Assembly (NCBI GenBank): GCA_026705445.1
Contig: JAPPAR010000019.1
Location: 1-64,000, forward strand
Length of the DNA: 64,000 bases
Source of the DNA: Candidatus Dadabacteria bacterium
Lineage (GTDB): Bacteria > Desulfobacterota_D > UBA1144 > Nemesobacterales > Nemesobacteraceae
Direction: 5' to 3'
A model generated the notes under the pieces. It ran no database searches. It worked only from the letters and a program-made list of their open reading frames with translations, and had not been told where the DNA came from. The translations under genes were made by a program, and so were the position numbers. Positions 7,665 through 17,882 of this stretch are shown one piece after another. The number at the start of each line of letters is the position of its first letter. The stretch's first letter is position 1.

Positions 7665-10514
7665 TTATTTTACATCTTCAGCCGATATGCATTCTTCGAG
7701 AAGCAGGGCTACGTGAACCGGAACTGCCTCGGTGAAATGGGAGACCTGCTCGAGACATGATATGCCCGTTACGCAGACCCTTTCCGATTTTCCCGAGTTC
7801 CTTATTTTCGGGAAAAGACCGCACTCTCCCATGGCTTTTGATATCTCGTAGTGCTCTTTTTCGTAACCGAAGCTTCCCGCCATGCCGCAGCACCCGGCGT
7901 CGCTTGACCTAGCATCGTATCCCAGATCGTTAAGGAGCGACAGGGTTTTTTCGAAATCGCCAGCCGATCTTTCGTGGCAGTGTCCGTGAACGAGTATCCT
8001 CCCGTTTCTTTGCTTCCCGGGACCCGGGAAGTTACCACCTTGCGCGCAGACAAATTCGCAGACCGAGTGTATGTTTGGAAGGAGCACGTCAAGGGATTCG
8101 TTATCTGGAAGGAGATCGGCGTATTCATCCCGAAACGCGGAGAGGCAGCTGGGTTCTGAAAAGACCACCGGGATATCCCTTCTGACGTAATCTGAGAGAA
8201 CCTTTACGTTGTGAACAGCATTTTCCCTGGCTTTCTCCACCATGCCGGTACTCAGCATCGGTCGCCCGCAGCATTTTCTCTGTTTCTCCAAAATCACTTG
8301 GAACCCTAGGCTTTCAAGCACCCCGGTGACAGATTTTCCTATCTCGGGGTAGAAAAACTCAGACCACGTGTCGTGGAAATAAACCACCTGTTTTCCGTTC
8401 CGGGGATTTCTCTTCCTTTTGCGGAACCACCTGCTGAAAGTGTCTTCGGCAATCTGGGGGAGTGATCTTCTTCGGGAAATTCCCGCGAGCGAAAGCAGCC
8501 CTCGGGAAAAAGAACTCTCAAGTGCCCGGTTTAAAAAGCGGGGAAGGGTGCTACGCACGGAACTTATCTCGTGCACTCGGGCAAAAAGGCTGTCTCTTGC
8601 CGTAAACCCTGTTTTGTTCTTGTAGAGAGCCAGGAACTCGGTTTTCATCTTGCCGACGTCAACCCCGGAAGGACATTCGGTACGGCACGCCTTGCATCCC
8701 ACGCAAAGATCGAAAACGTCGTAGAATCCTTTCTCGTAGATCGTGTCTGCGTCCATATGGCCCAGCAGAAGTTCCCGGAGCAGGTTGGCGCGCGCTCTTG
8801 TGGTATCGCCTTCGTCAAGGGTCGCCCTGTAGGAAGGACACATTATCCCGTCGGCGGTCTTTCTGCAGACCCCCTGGCCGTTGCACATCGCGGCCGCCGC
8901 TGCGAGACCTCCCTCCCGGGACCAGTCGAGAAAGGTGTTAATGCTTTCCTCAGACTTTCTTGCCCTCAGATTTGAGGAAGAATCGGCCCCGCGGACGACT
9001 TTTCCCGGATTGAGCACTCCCCGCGGGTCAAATATCTCCTTTAGTTTTTTCATTACTGAGTAAAGATCCTCTCCGAAGAGTCTTTCGTTAAGATAGCTTC
9101 TCTGGAGACCGTCTCCGTGCTCTCCGCTCATTACCCCCGAGTAGCGAAGGACAAGCTCGAGGGTGCGCTCCGAAAGGGCTGTCATGTCGGATACTCCCTT
9201 TTGCTCCCGAAGGTCGAGAAGGGGCCTTATGTGCAGGCATCCGGTGCTTGCGTGGCCGTAGAAAGCGGCTTTGAGGCCGAACTCGTCAAGAAGCGAGGTC
9301 ACGTCCCTCGTGTAGCGGGTCAGATTCTCCGCGGGAACCGAGACGTCTTCTATGCAAGGCACAGGTTTCCGGCTACCCCTGTCGCTCATCAGGATTCCGA
9401 GCCCTGCCTTTCTTACGTCCCAGATTTTTTTCTGCTCCTCGCTCCCCAGTACGGCAAAAGCGGAATCAAGGGACTTCACAAGGTTCTTCGCCCTCTCCCC
9501 GGTCTGTCTTTCGTCGTCTCCCTGGAATTCGACCACCAGAATGGACCCCGGGGTTCCGTCAATGAAGGAGAGGGAATGGGAAAATCCTTTTTTTCTTCTC
9601 GCAAGACCTATCAGGGTTCCGTCAATAAGTTCTATCGCCGAGGGGTTGTGGGAGAGGATTTCCAAGACTGAGTCCATTGCCTCCGGGATTTCACGAAACG
9701 GGATGACGCAAAGCGCGCTTGAGAGAGGTTTTTCAACGAGGTTAAGCTCAAAATCGGTTGAGACCGCGAGGGTGCCTTCCGAGGAGGCAAGAAGTTTCGC
9801 GGGATTAAACTCTTCGTCCAGAAAATAGTTGAGCGAGTACCCTGAAGCTCTTCTCCAGTGTTTTGGAAAGTCTGTTTTTACAAGCTCTCCGCTTTCCTTT
9901 ATAAGCGCGGCGAGTTTTTCGAAAAGGCTCTCCGCAATGCCGGGTCCTCCACCGCGTCTTTTGTAATTTTCCCCGGAAAGCTCTAGAGAAGACCCGTCTG
10001 CGAGCACGACATTTGAGGAAATCACGTGATCGCCCGCCATTCCGTAAAGTATGGAGTGAGCTCCCGTGGCGTTGTTCGCGACGGCCCCCCCTACGGTGGC
10101 AACGCTTGCGCTTGAGGGATCCGGTCCGAACATGAGGCCGAGGGGCGAGAGGTTCCTGTTAAGGTTGTCGATCGAGATTCCGGGCTCCACCCTGACTTTC
10201 CTCCCTCCGGCATCCACGTCGATCACCCTGTTCATGTACTTTGACAGGTCAAGGATTATTCCTTCGCCTACCGCCTGTCCGGCAAGGCTTGTCCCGGCCC
10301 CGCGTACCGTGACCGGTATGTCTCGGGCGGAGGCCTCGGAGACGGTGATCTCTATGTCCCGGGGGGTTTTCGGGATTACGACCGCTTCGGGGAGAATTCT
10401 GTAGTTGCTTGCGTCCGTGCTGTAGATGGCCCGGTCAACGAGGCTTTTTCTTATCTCGCCCCGGATCTGTGTGGCAAGCGTCCTGCTCAGATCTTCGATT
10501 TTTGATTTCTCCAT
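7665..10514 (-). CDS. FAD-binding / Fe-S oxidoreductase fusion (GlcD-GlcF or YdiJ type)
   Basis: A fused 2-hydroxyacid dehydrogenase of about 949 aa. The N-terminal half is a PCMH-type FAD-binding domain (VTVRGAGTSLAGQAVG) plus an FAD-linked oxidase C-terminal domain. The middle carries ferredoxin-like cysteines (CVGCKACRTECPSGVD). The C-terminal half has two cysteine-rich CCG domains (KCCGRPMLSTG and GCCGMAGSFGYE) with HGHCHERS between them. Fusions of this kind oxidise D-lactate, D-2-hydroxyglutarate or glycolate and pass electrons to a membrane acceptor. I cannot tell which substrate applies. A longer frame reaches back to a TTG at 10595 inside cofH. I chose the ATG at 10514 because the FAD domain begins soon after it. 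It follows cofH by 61 bp. Confidence 0.88.
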   Translation of the reverse strand: MEKSKIEDLSRTLATQIRGEIRKSLVDRAIYSTDASNYRILPEAVVIPKTPRDIEITVSEASARDIPVTVRGAGTSLAGQAVGEGIILDLSKYMNRVIDVDAGGRKVRVEPGISIDNLNRNLSPLGLMFGPDPSSASVATVGGAVANNATGAHSILYGMAGDHVISSNVVLADGSSLELSGENYKRRGGGPGIAESLFEKLAALIKESGELVKTDFPKHWRRASGYSLNYFLDEEFNPAKLLASSEGTLAVSTDFELNLVEKPLSSALCVIPFREIPEAMDSVLEILSHNPSAIELIDGTLIGLARRKKGFSHSLSFIDGTPGSILVVEFQGDDERQTGERAKNLVKSLDSAFAVLGSEEQKKIWDVRKAGLGILMSDRGSRKPVPCIEDVSVPAENLTRYTRDVTSLLDEFGLKAAFYGHASTGCLHIRPLLDLREQKGVSDMTALSERTLELVLRYSGVMSGEHGDGLQRSYLNERLFGEDLYSVMKKLKEIFDPRGVLNPGKVVRGADSSSNLRARKSEESINTFLDWSREGGLAAAAAMCNGQGVCRKTADGIMCPSYRATLDEGDTTRARANLLRELLLGHMDADTIYEKGFYDVFDLCVGCKACRTECPSGVDVGKMKTEFLALYKNKTGFTARDSLFARVHEISSVRSTLPRFLNRALESSFSRGLLSLAGISRRRSLPQIAEDTFSRWFRKRKRNPRNGKQVVYFHDTWSEFFYPEIGKSVTGVLESLGFQVILEKQRKCCGRPMLSTGMVEKARENAVHNVKVLSDYVRRDIPVVFSEPSCLSAFRDEYADLLPDNESLDVLLPNIHSVCEFVCAQGGNFPGPGKQRNGRILVHGHCHERSAGDFEKTLSLLNDLGYDARSSDAGCCGMAGSFGYEKEHYEISKAMGECGLFPKIRNSGKSERVCVTGISCLEQVSHFTEAVPVHVALLLEECISAEDVK

Positions 10515-10575
10515 GGAAACCAGTGTCGGCCGGGGTGTTTCGGGACAAAAGATTTGCGCACGGGAGAGAAGGTCT

Positions 10576-11775
10576 TCAGGCCCCGCCGTTTTCAAACGTT
10601 CTTAGTATCCCGTAGGTCGTGTCGCGTTCGGCCGGGATTCTGCCTATTTCTCTGGTGAGTTTTCTGAACTCCTCGGGCGGGAAGTACTGTCCGTAACTTG
10701 CGCCGGCGAAACGGGATATCTGCTCTTCCATGAGCGTTCCCCCGAAATCGTTTGCCCCGGCGGTGAGAGAGAACTGGGCGAACTCGGGTCCCTGCTTTAC
10801 CCAAGAAACCTGTATGTTGTTTATCCATCCCCGAAGCATCATACGGGAGACCGCATACATTTTCATCTGGTCAAGATCGGTCGGGCCCTTTTTTACCTTT
10901 CCCTTGGAGTGAATAAATAGCCTCGTGTTCCAGGGAATGAAGCGAAGCGGCACGAATTCCGTGAACCCTCCAGTCTCTTTCTGTATGTCCCTCAGGATTC
11001 CGAGGTGTATGGCCCAATGATGTCGCTTGTCTAGGTGACCGTACATTATGGTCGAAGTGGTCCTCATTCCCTCCTTGTGGGCTTTTTTAACCACCCTTAT
11101 CCATACCTCGGTTGGTATCTTCCTGGGAGCGATTACCTTTCTTACTTCTTCAACCAGGACCTCGGCCGCGGTGCCGGGGAAGGTGTTGTGACCAACATCC
11201 TTGAGTTTTCTTATGAAATCCTCTTCCTCTATGCCGAGAGTCTTTGCGCCGTAGTAGATCTCGTAGGGGGAGAAAGCGTGGGTGTGCATCTCGGGTACGG
11301 CTTTTTTTACCGTCTTTATAAGCTCGACGTAGAAATTGCCGTCTATCTCGGGATGCATGCCTCCCTGCATGCATACCTCCGTCGCGCCTATCTCCCAGGC
11401 CTCAACGGTTCTCTCCGCGACTTCGTCCATCGAGAGGAAGTAGGCCCTGTCGTCCCCCTCGTCCGCCATAAAATTGCAGAATCCGCAGTAAACGTCGCAT
11501 ATGTTAGTGAAGTTTATGTTCCTGTTAACGACGTAAGTAACCACGTCCCCGACGTCTTGCTTTCTTATCTGGTCGGCCGCCAGAGCCAGGGCGGATATCT
11601 CGTCTGTATCCTCTACGCTGAAAAGATGAATTCCGTCTTCAACCGAAATCTCCTTTCCCGAAAGCGCGTCCTCGATTATACGGCCCGTCGTGCCGTTTAC
11701 ACGCGACATCACCCCGTCTACGCCGAGGGGCCTTCTCTGCTCTATGGAGTCTATTATCTTTGCTATATCTTCCAT
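10576..11775 (-). CDS. cofH: FO synthase subunit 2 (5-amino-6-(D-ribitylamino)uracil-tyrosine synthase)
   Basis: Radical-SAM enzyme that joins tyrosine to 5-amino-6-ribitylaminouracil, the first half-reaction in making the deazaflavin FO of coenzyme F420. The 399-aa protein has the iron-sulfur motif CDVYCGFC near residue 94, and CMQGGMHPEID, GHNTFPGTAAEVL and TAGANDFGGTL are typical of CofH and the related MqnC/MqnE family. The separate cofG directly upstream (3-bp gap) argues for CofH rather than menaquinone MqnC or MqnE. The pair is translated together. The later F420 genes (cofC, cofD, cofE) are not in this window. Confidence 0.9.
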   Translation of the reverse strand: MEDIAKIIDSIEQRRPLGVDGVMSRVNGTTGRIIEDALSGKEISVEDGIHLFSVEDTDEISALALAADQIRKQDVGDVVTYVVNRNINFTNICDVYCGFCNFMADEGDDRAYFLSMDEVAERTVEAWEIGATEVCMQGGMHPEIDGNFYVELIKTVKKAVPEMHTHAFSPYEIYYGAKTLGIEEEDFIRKLKDVGHNTFPGTAAEVLVEEVRKVIAPRKIPTEVWIRVVKKAHKEGMRTTSTIMYGHLDKRHHWAIHLGILRDIQKETGGFTEFVPLRFIPWNTRLFIHSKGKVKKGPTDLDQMKMYAVSRMMLRGWINNIQVSWVKQGPEFAQFSLTAGANDFGGTLMEEQISRFAGASYGQYFPPEEFRKLTREIGRIPAERDTTYGILRTFENGGA

Positions 11776-11778
11776 TTT

Positions 11779-13038
11779 TCAGTTTGCGGGAACGTATCCC
11801 CTCTCATCGACGCGCTCCCTTACCTTGCCGAGAACATATGGGTCTATCCACCGCTCGTCTATGTACTCGGGGTAGACGGGAAGTCTCTCCCGAAGTTCGT
11901 AGCCCAGAGCGCTTACCTCCCTTTCCATTCTCTCGACCTGCGGCCACGGGGCCTCGGGATTCACATAGTCTATCGTAAGAGGCGACACGCCGCCAAGATC
12001 GTTTATTCCGGCCGCGAGGTAGAAAGTGAAGTTCCTGTTGTTAAGGTTGGGAGGTATCTGTATATTCATCTCCCCTCCGAATATGAGCCTCGAGATGGCG
12101 ACGGTTTTCAGCATCTCAAGAAAATCGGCGGGAGGGTACTCCTCCATCTTTATCCCTTCCTTGGGGTTGAAGTTCTGGATTATTATTTCCTGCAGGTGGC
12201 CGTGTCGGCGGGAGAGTTCAAGCAGGGCGTAAAGCGAATCGATTCTCTCCTCAAACGTTTCCCCGATTCCAACCAGTATGCCGCTTGTCCAGGGAATGCT
12301 GAGTTCGCCCGCGTGCTCCATTGTCTCCATCCTTAGCTTAGGGACCTTGTCGGCGCAGCCGTGGTGTGCGTTTCCCTTGCGAAGCAGCCTCTCGCTTATA
12401 TTCTCGAGCATGAGACCCATGCTGGGGTTGCTTTTTCTGAACCCGGAGAGTTCTTCGGGGGTTGAGAGCCCGAGGTTCGTATGGGGGAAGATTCCGTGTT
12501 CAAGCCCGGTTTTTCCCATGTCGATCAGGTACTCCGCGGTTGTTTCGTAACCTATTTCCCCGAGAGCGTCGCGGTATACCTTGTATGCGAGTTCCGGCTT
12601 GTCTCCCGTAACAAAAAGAAGTTCCGTGCATCCCGCCTGCGCCCCCTTTTTCGCCATCTGAACGACCTCTTCAGGAGTCATGAGCAGCTCTCCGTCTCCC
12701 GGCTCTATCTTGAACGTGCAATATCCGCAACGGTCCCTGCAGAGCTGGGTTAGGGGTACGAAAACGTTTTTGGAGTAGGTTATGGTTTTCCCCTTCGAGC
12801 GGTTTCTTATTGCCGCCGCTGCCAGAAGAAGAAAAGGGATTTCCTTGGGAAAAAGCTCCGTGAGGTAGAGTGCATCTTCACGCGTGATGTTTTCTTGCTC
12901 TATCGTTTTTGATAGTACTTTCTCAAGCTTTGATGAGGGACGAAATTCCGATAAGTCTCTTGCGCCGAATGTTTCAAGCAGCATGGCGCTTTGGCTTGCG
13001 TCGAATGTTTTTTCCCAGATTTCAGCTAAAAAGGCCAT
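11779..13038 (-). CDS. cofG: FO synthase subunit 1 (7,8-didemethyl-8-hydroxy-5-deazariboflavin synthase)
   Basis: Radical-SAM partner of CofH that closes the deazaflavin ring of FO. The motif CRDRCGYCTF carries the three cysteines for the 4Fe-4S cluster. The segments FVTGDKPE, HTNLGLSTPEEL, GILVGIGET and INDLGGVSPLTID are CofG-like. I took the ATG at 13038, giving 419 aa. A TTG at 13083 extends the frame by 15 residues that look unlike the family. It is the first gene of a leftward operon: cofG, cofH, the FAD/Fe-S oxidoreductase, and perhaps holB. Its presence means the cell can probably make F420 or at least FO, which is uncommon in Gram-negative bacteria. Confidence 0.9.
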   Translation of the reverse strand: MAFLAEIWEKTFDASQSAMLLETFGARDLSEFRPSSKLEKVLSKTIEQENITREDALYLTELFPKEIPFLLLAAAAIRNRSKGKTITYSKNVFVPLTQLCRDRCGYCTFKIEPGDGELLMTPEEVVQMAKKGAQAGCTELLFVTGDKPELAYKVYRDALGEIGYETTAEYLIDMGKTGLEHGIFPHTNLGLSTPEELSGFRKSNPSMGLMLENISERLLRKGNAHHGCADKVPKLRMETMEHAGELSIPWTSGILVGIGETFEERIDSLYALLELSRRHGHLQEIIIQNFNPKEGIKMEEYPPADFLEMLKTVAISRLIFGGEMNIQIPPNLNNRNFTFYLAAGINDLGGVSPLTIDYVNPEAPWPQVERMEREVSALGYELRERLPVYPEYIDERWIDPYVLGKVRERVDERGYVPAN

Positions 13039-13343
13039 ATAAAGAAACCACCCATTCCGATTCCTGCGCGGAAGTAATTTCAACCCCGCCTCTAAGTATC
13101 TTATACGGAGGTCGTTTTTGTCAAGGAATGCAGCGAGGATTGTAGGATTTCTTGAGCAATTCCTGTGCGCCTTATTCGAAAATGTCCCAGATTAATGGTA
13201 CTATTTTACCTAAAATGGTTAGGTTGAAGTCAGACAGACTGTCAGGCATGTCCGTTCCACCGCGTCGGGACAATATCTGCACACGGGAGTGCACATGTCT
13301 ACCGCGCTTCTCTCGCATTTTTTGCGGTACTTGGCGGGCAGCA

Positions 13344-14162
13344 ATGGGACTTTTCCTCCTTGTCGTAATCATATCCGGCGCGCAGCCGAGACCGGCCCAC
13401 GCACAGACAGACTCGGAATCAGTCACCTACACTGTAACGTTTGAAGGCAACTGGAACACCGACAGCACGCCCGGCGGGGTTGTGGGCGGTGCGCATTTCA
13501 CGACGCTAATCGGCGCGGTACACAACAGCGATGTGACTTTCTGGGCAAAGGGCGAGATTGCCACTGCTGGCGTGGAAGGGGTGGCGGAGCTTGGCAGCAC
13601 GGGCATGTTTGAGACAGAAATCAGCAATGCCGAAAAAAAAGGAACTGTAAAATCCATCGTCAGGGAAGGTGGCACTTCCGCCACGGGTACAAGTACCCTT
13701 GAAGTCGAGTTCAGCCCCACTCATCCCTTGTTTACCCTTCTCTCGATGATCGGTCCCAGCCCGGACTGGTTTGTGGGCGTTTCCGCTTTGTCTTTACTGG
13801 ATGAATCGGATGACTGGCGAACCTCTCACACGGTAGACCTGTTTCCCTATGACGCCGGAACCGAGAACGGGGAGGAATTTTCACTGAGCAATAGCGCTAC
13901 CAGTCCACAGGGAGACATCACAAGCCTCAGGGGACAGGGCAAGTTCTCCGACGTGCGCATGGCAAGGTTGAACTTTACTCTCAATAACGTCATTCCGCCG
14001 CTGGAAGAAACGGAAACCGGGGAAGTGGATACCGACGGCGGTGGAGGCTGCACTCTTGGAGGAGGTGATAGCGGCAGCGCGTTCGGCCTGTTTCTGGCAA
14101 CGTTGGCGCTGCTTCTCGCGGTCTTGCTTAGAAGACACTTGGCAGAAGGCAAGATGCATTGA
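13344..14162 (+). CDS. Secreted spondin-domain protein with C-terminal sorting signal
   Basis: A predicted surface protein of about 272 aa. A signal peptide (ending PRPAHA) is followed by a domain with the hallmarks of the F-spondin N-terminal (Spondin_N) fold: HFTTLIGAVHNSDV, GVEGVAELGSTG, APSPDWFVGVSAL-like PSPDWFVGVSAL, and DLFPYDAGTENGEEF. The C-terminus has an acidic linker, GGGGCTLGGGDSG, a hydrophobic segment and a basic tail, which resembles a CTERM sorting and anchoring tag. The start is uncertain: the frame opens at 13152, but the ATG at 13344 places the signal peptide at the N-terminus. Bacterial spondin proteins are of unknown function. The animal domain mediates adhesion to matrix. 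The gene is divergent from cofG. Confidence 0.8.
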   Translation: MGLFLLVVIISGAQPRPAHAQTDSESVTYTVTFEGNWNTDSTPGGVVGGAHFTTLIGAVHNSDVTFWAKGEIATAGVEGVAELGSTGMFETEISNAEKKGTVKSIVREGGTSATGTSTLEVEFSPTHPLFTLLSMIGPSPDWFVGVSALSLLDESDDWRTSHTVDLFPYDAGTENGEEFSLSNSATSPQGDITSLRGQGKFSDVRMARLNFTLNNVIPPLEETETGEVDTDGGGGCTLGGGDSGSAFGLFLATLALLLAVLLRRHLAEGKMH

Positions 14163-14348
14163 GGTGAGGCGGAAGTGTTGTTGCTGAGAATGGCTTAGGG
14201 GAAACGGAACAGGCAGTCCGGTTTTTGTGGTGAATCTTCACAGCGTGATATATAATTAGTGCCTGCCAGAAAACCCCTTTCCCAGTCGATTTTCCGACAA
14301 AATTCCAGACGGCATCGGGGTTCCAGTTGCTTCCAAGACCCGAATGCC

Positions 14349-14498
14349 TCACAACACAACTAAATTATCCACTTTCTCCGATATTCGGACAAACCTCTCC
14401 ACTTGCCTCCTGCCAAACACCTTCTCCTCCTGCGGTATCACTTCCCCATACAGAATACGCCTGCGGTTTCGATTCCAGTATAATCTCTGACTGCCCAT
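14349..14498 (-). pseudogene. Transposase remnant, ISNCY-like
   Basis: A 49-codon leftover in the 460-bp gap between the spondin gene and the autotransporter. It reads NRRRILYGEVIPQEEKVF, which resembles the conserved block of ISNCY-family transposases (R-R-x-I-x-G-E-x-I-P-x-E-E-K-x-x-S-I-F before the catalytic region). Nothing recognisable follows it and I see no terminal repeats, so this is at most a scrap of an insertion sequence. The assignment rests on one motif recalled from the family and could be wrong. Nothing else in 14163-14621 looks coding. Confidence 0.4.
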
Positions 14499-14621
14499 AA
14501 CGCTGCATATCACAAGCAGATGATCGATATGCTACAGTCCCAGCTCAAACATTTATGAGCGTGTTTGGATGTGTTGCTACAAAGTGCTTGGTGCACTGTC
14601 TGTCCACCCTCGGTCCGCGCC

Positions 14622-17408
14622 CTAGAAATTGATGCCGAATGTGGTCCGTCCAGAATACTGCTGATCGTCCGAACCGAGGCCTGTGGCTGAGAAATCTGCT
14701 GTCAGCGAGAAGCGGTTCTGTCGGTAGGTTCCGCCGAGGCCCAGCAGCAGCCGGGTCCCGGCCGACCGTGAAGAGAGCATCTCCCCCGAAACGTCAACGC
14801 TGGTCTGCGCTCCTCTGAAGACCCGCTCCACACCCAGAGACCCGCACAGAGAGAGTTCTCCGTTCCCGGCGGGGCGCACCGTCTCGGCAGCCATTCCCGC
14901 TCCACCCGTGAGGCGGGACATGTCGTCCAGGGAAACGCGGGTATCCACCGAGTCGGTGAAGGCGTCCACATCAAAGGCCGAGTGCGTCACCCAGGCACGC
15001 GGCGTCAGCTTCATTGTCTCGCTCAATTGGATGCGCCTTCCGGCTTCAAGGTCCATAAAGCGGCCGAGCGCATCAACGCCCGCCTTGAGCTGTCCCAGTG
15101 TGCTTGATTCGATATCCAGTTCGTAGTTAGTCACCGAGAAGCGCCCCTTCACGTACCAGGCGTTCGTTCCTATTACGGAAGCGCCAAACGTTATTCCAAC
15201 CCCTTCGGCCTTGATATCTCCGCCGTCAACAGGAGATGTTACATCCGCAGAACCGCGAACGCCGCGCACCGATATCGAGGCTTCGACAATCTCGCCGAGC
15301 GGGACATTCAACCCCGCTTCGGCGGAGAAGCGCTCGAAATCGAATTCGGCACCTACGCTCGCGTTCTCGGGCGTGTACGACCCCATTCCTCCCGTGACCC
15401 GTGCCCACGCTGGCGAAGCGGGCCATGCGATGCGCTCATCTTCCATCCCCTAGGCGTCAAGCCTGAACAGGAATGCGGGCAGAACCTCATAGATAGCGGC
15501 ACGAGGAGCATACTCTTCAATGAATACGGGTGGTGATGGCGGACTCGTGGGTTCTTCAAAGTCCATCACCGCAAAATCCCGGTCGGCTATGATACCGGCT
15601 GCCGGATCGGTAATGACCCAGGGATCCGTGGTGCGATCGGTCACTTTAACGCCTTCCGCCCTGATTCTGACGTTTCGCGCTCCATTGGGAGCTGCGCGGC
15701 CAGTCGTGCCCGTATCGGCATCGTGAAGTTTTACATTATTGACGTAGATCGTCGTCCCGCCGCCGTCGTTGATGATCCAGTCATCCCCGATGACCCCTGC
15801 AAGCCGACGGCCAGCGAGGTTCATGTCGACGCGAAGTCTGGGCTTGACGACCTGGATGTTGTTGGGGTTGGGGTTGGGCGGTGGCACATCGCCCGTCGCC
15901 AGAATCGCAATGCCGGAGGTCACGCCAACGCTTCCCTTCGGCCCGATGACGACCTTGCCGCCACCCGCGAGAAAGACCCCTGCCGCGTTTGCACCCGAGC
16001 CGCCGTACACTCGTTTGTTCACGATTACTGTCTGCTGGCGCAAGCCCTCCGCGTCTAGAGTAGCAGCACCAACCACGGTGCCCTGAGACACATTGCCTAC
16101 CCGTACACCTTGGGCTCCCGCCCCGCTCGCATCGACCCTGCCGCCCACCGTGACGGTCATGCGACGCACGGGCGCCGTCCCGTAGTGATAGGCTACGATG
16201 CCGGCAGCATTGGATCCGGTCGTAGAGATTGTGTGGCTCCCGCCCGTGGCGATGTCAATCTTGCCGCTGCCTTGGTGCAGCCCGTAAATGCCGAAAGAGG
16301 CCGTGCCTGTTGTCTTGACTGAGCCGCCCTGCACATTGATGTCAATGTTGCCGCTGCCCTAGTTCAATCCGTAAACGCCGTTAGATGCTATGCCCGCAGT
16401 TTCGATCGAACTGTCCTGCACTTTGATGGCCAGGTCGCCCGTGTTGGCTGGGTTTTGGACCACCCCGAAGATACCATGGGCCGATGTACGACCGTTGGTC
16501 CCGACTTGCGTGCTTTTGGTGTTGACGGTAGTGCCCCGGATATTCAGGTCAACACTGCCATTTTGCTGCTGCCATCCCAAAATACCGTAGGCTTGTCTGC
16601 CCTCTGTCACGACCGAGGCATCCAGAAGAATGTCCATCTCGACATCGCCGGTACCCGGGTGCTGTCCGACAATGCTGTGAGAAACTGTGCCCGCCGTCTC
16701 GAACAAACCGCCCAGCACGTCGATGTCAATATTGCCAGTGCCCTCTGGTCTACTAATCCAACCCCAGATGCCGTGGGCCGTTGTACGGCCATCACTGTCC
16801 ACCGCCGTACTTCTGGTTTCGATTTTGGTGTTGCGGACATTGATTTGAATATGGCCAGATTTAAAGTGCCGTCCAAAAATGCTGGCGGATCTCTGGCCCT
16901 GTGCCACGATTGAACTGTCGCGCACAGTTGTCCTGAATATGCCATCGCCTTGGAACAGTCCGTTAACGCCGTCCGCCTGTAGGCCCGTCGTCGTAATTTT
17001 CGCTTTATTGACGTTGATCTGGACTAAACCACTGCCTCCTGAACGATGGCCGTAGATGCCATGGGCATTATTGCCGCCGGTCGTTATGGTGCTTAGTTTC
17101 ACAAGTCCGGGATTCTGGGGGTCCGGGGCGGTTCGGACAACAATCGCGCTGTTCCCAGTGCCTGTGTGACGGCTACGGACTCCGTGAGTGTTGCTGCTGG
17201 TTGTCTCGATGGTGACGCCGCGGGCATCGATCTGGAGAAGCGAATCGTCGTTTTCCTCGCACAGTATCCAGTCTCCCACGCCGGGTGTGTCGCTGCATAC
17301 AGCCGCAGCCCACACGCTGCCCACATTGCCGAGGGCTAAAATGCCCAGCAGAGTCATAGCGCAAAGCCCGACGCCAACCCGCCTCAGCGCACCTACAATT
17401 ATCTGCAT
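14622..17408 (-). pseudogene. Autotransporter with two in-frame amber stops
   Basis: One continuous reading frame of 928 codons, interrupted only by TAG at 16359-16361 and TAG at 15450-15452. The first part has a signal peptide and a repetitive beta-helix passenger with units like GTGNIDIDV and HGIYG or GVYGL. The middle continues the passenger and ends in a Pro-rich linker. The last part is an autotransporter barrel (RVTGGMGSYTPENASVGAEF through to a terminal Phe). At the first stop the sequence reads GLN-stop-GSGNIDI, while the next repeat reads GLHQGSGKIDI, so a glutamine codon CAG probably became TAG by one transition. Without read-through the passenger cannot reach the barrel. TAG is an ordinary stop elsewhere here (for example at 29463 and 40138). 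A recent pseudogene is likeliest. Confidence 0.8.
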
Positions 17409-17882
17409 ACTCTAACTCTACCGCTTACGACTGAAATACAAAACATTCTGAATACCCTTTGCCTTGATGGGCATGTATCCCCTGCCATTCACCTGAACTG
17501 ATTTTGTCTTGGGGTGGAATTTTTGGTTTCCACAGAGAATCAGGTGGTTTTAAGGGGTTTTGATGGAAATCCTGGGGTAAAAAGTTTTCTGCCCCTTCTC
17601 AAACCCCTTGCCCTGTATGGACATACTCAACTACGCAAGTGCCTCCGGGTTCTTTGGGGTTTGGAGTTGTTTTTTGTGGTTGTGGAATTTTTGAAGGAGG
17701 GTAGAAATTCAAGTTGATTGGTGGTACACTATGTACTCATAAGGCTGTTGTCTCCTCGTGCTTTATTATAACACAAACAACGTCTTTTTCTATATCTTAC
17801 CGTGAGAAATCCGGGTTAGAAGTGCCCTTATGTTTCAATCCAATGTTGTGTTGTTAGCAAGAAAGGAGGTAAAATAATTAAG
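17409..17882. other. Intergenic region between divergent autotransporter and lipoprotein genes
   Basis: This 474-bp stretch contains only short frames with no recognisable protein. A 67-codon frame at 17514-17717 (+) is hydrophobic and Gly-rich but matches nothing I know. The stretch near 17750-17800 is AT-rich and presumably carries the lipoprotein promoter, but I cannot pick a convincing -35/-10 pair. A strong ribosome-binding site (AAAGGAGG) closes the region just before 17883. Confidence 0.5.

Noticed and set aside
10514-10595. Starting the FAD/Fe-S oxidoreductase at TTG 10595
   Set aside because: It would overlap the end of cofH and add 27 residues that do not look like the family. The ATG at 10514 is preferred.
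11035-12336. A 433-codon frame on the + strand
   Set aside because: It spans cofH and cofG on the opposite strand. The product has no recognisable domain, while the - strand frames are clear radical-SAM enzymes.
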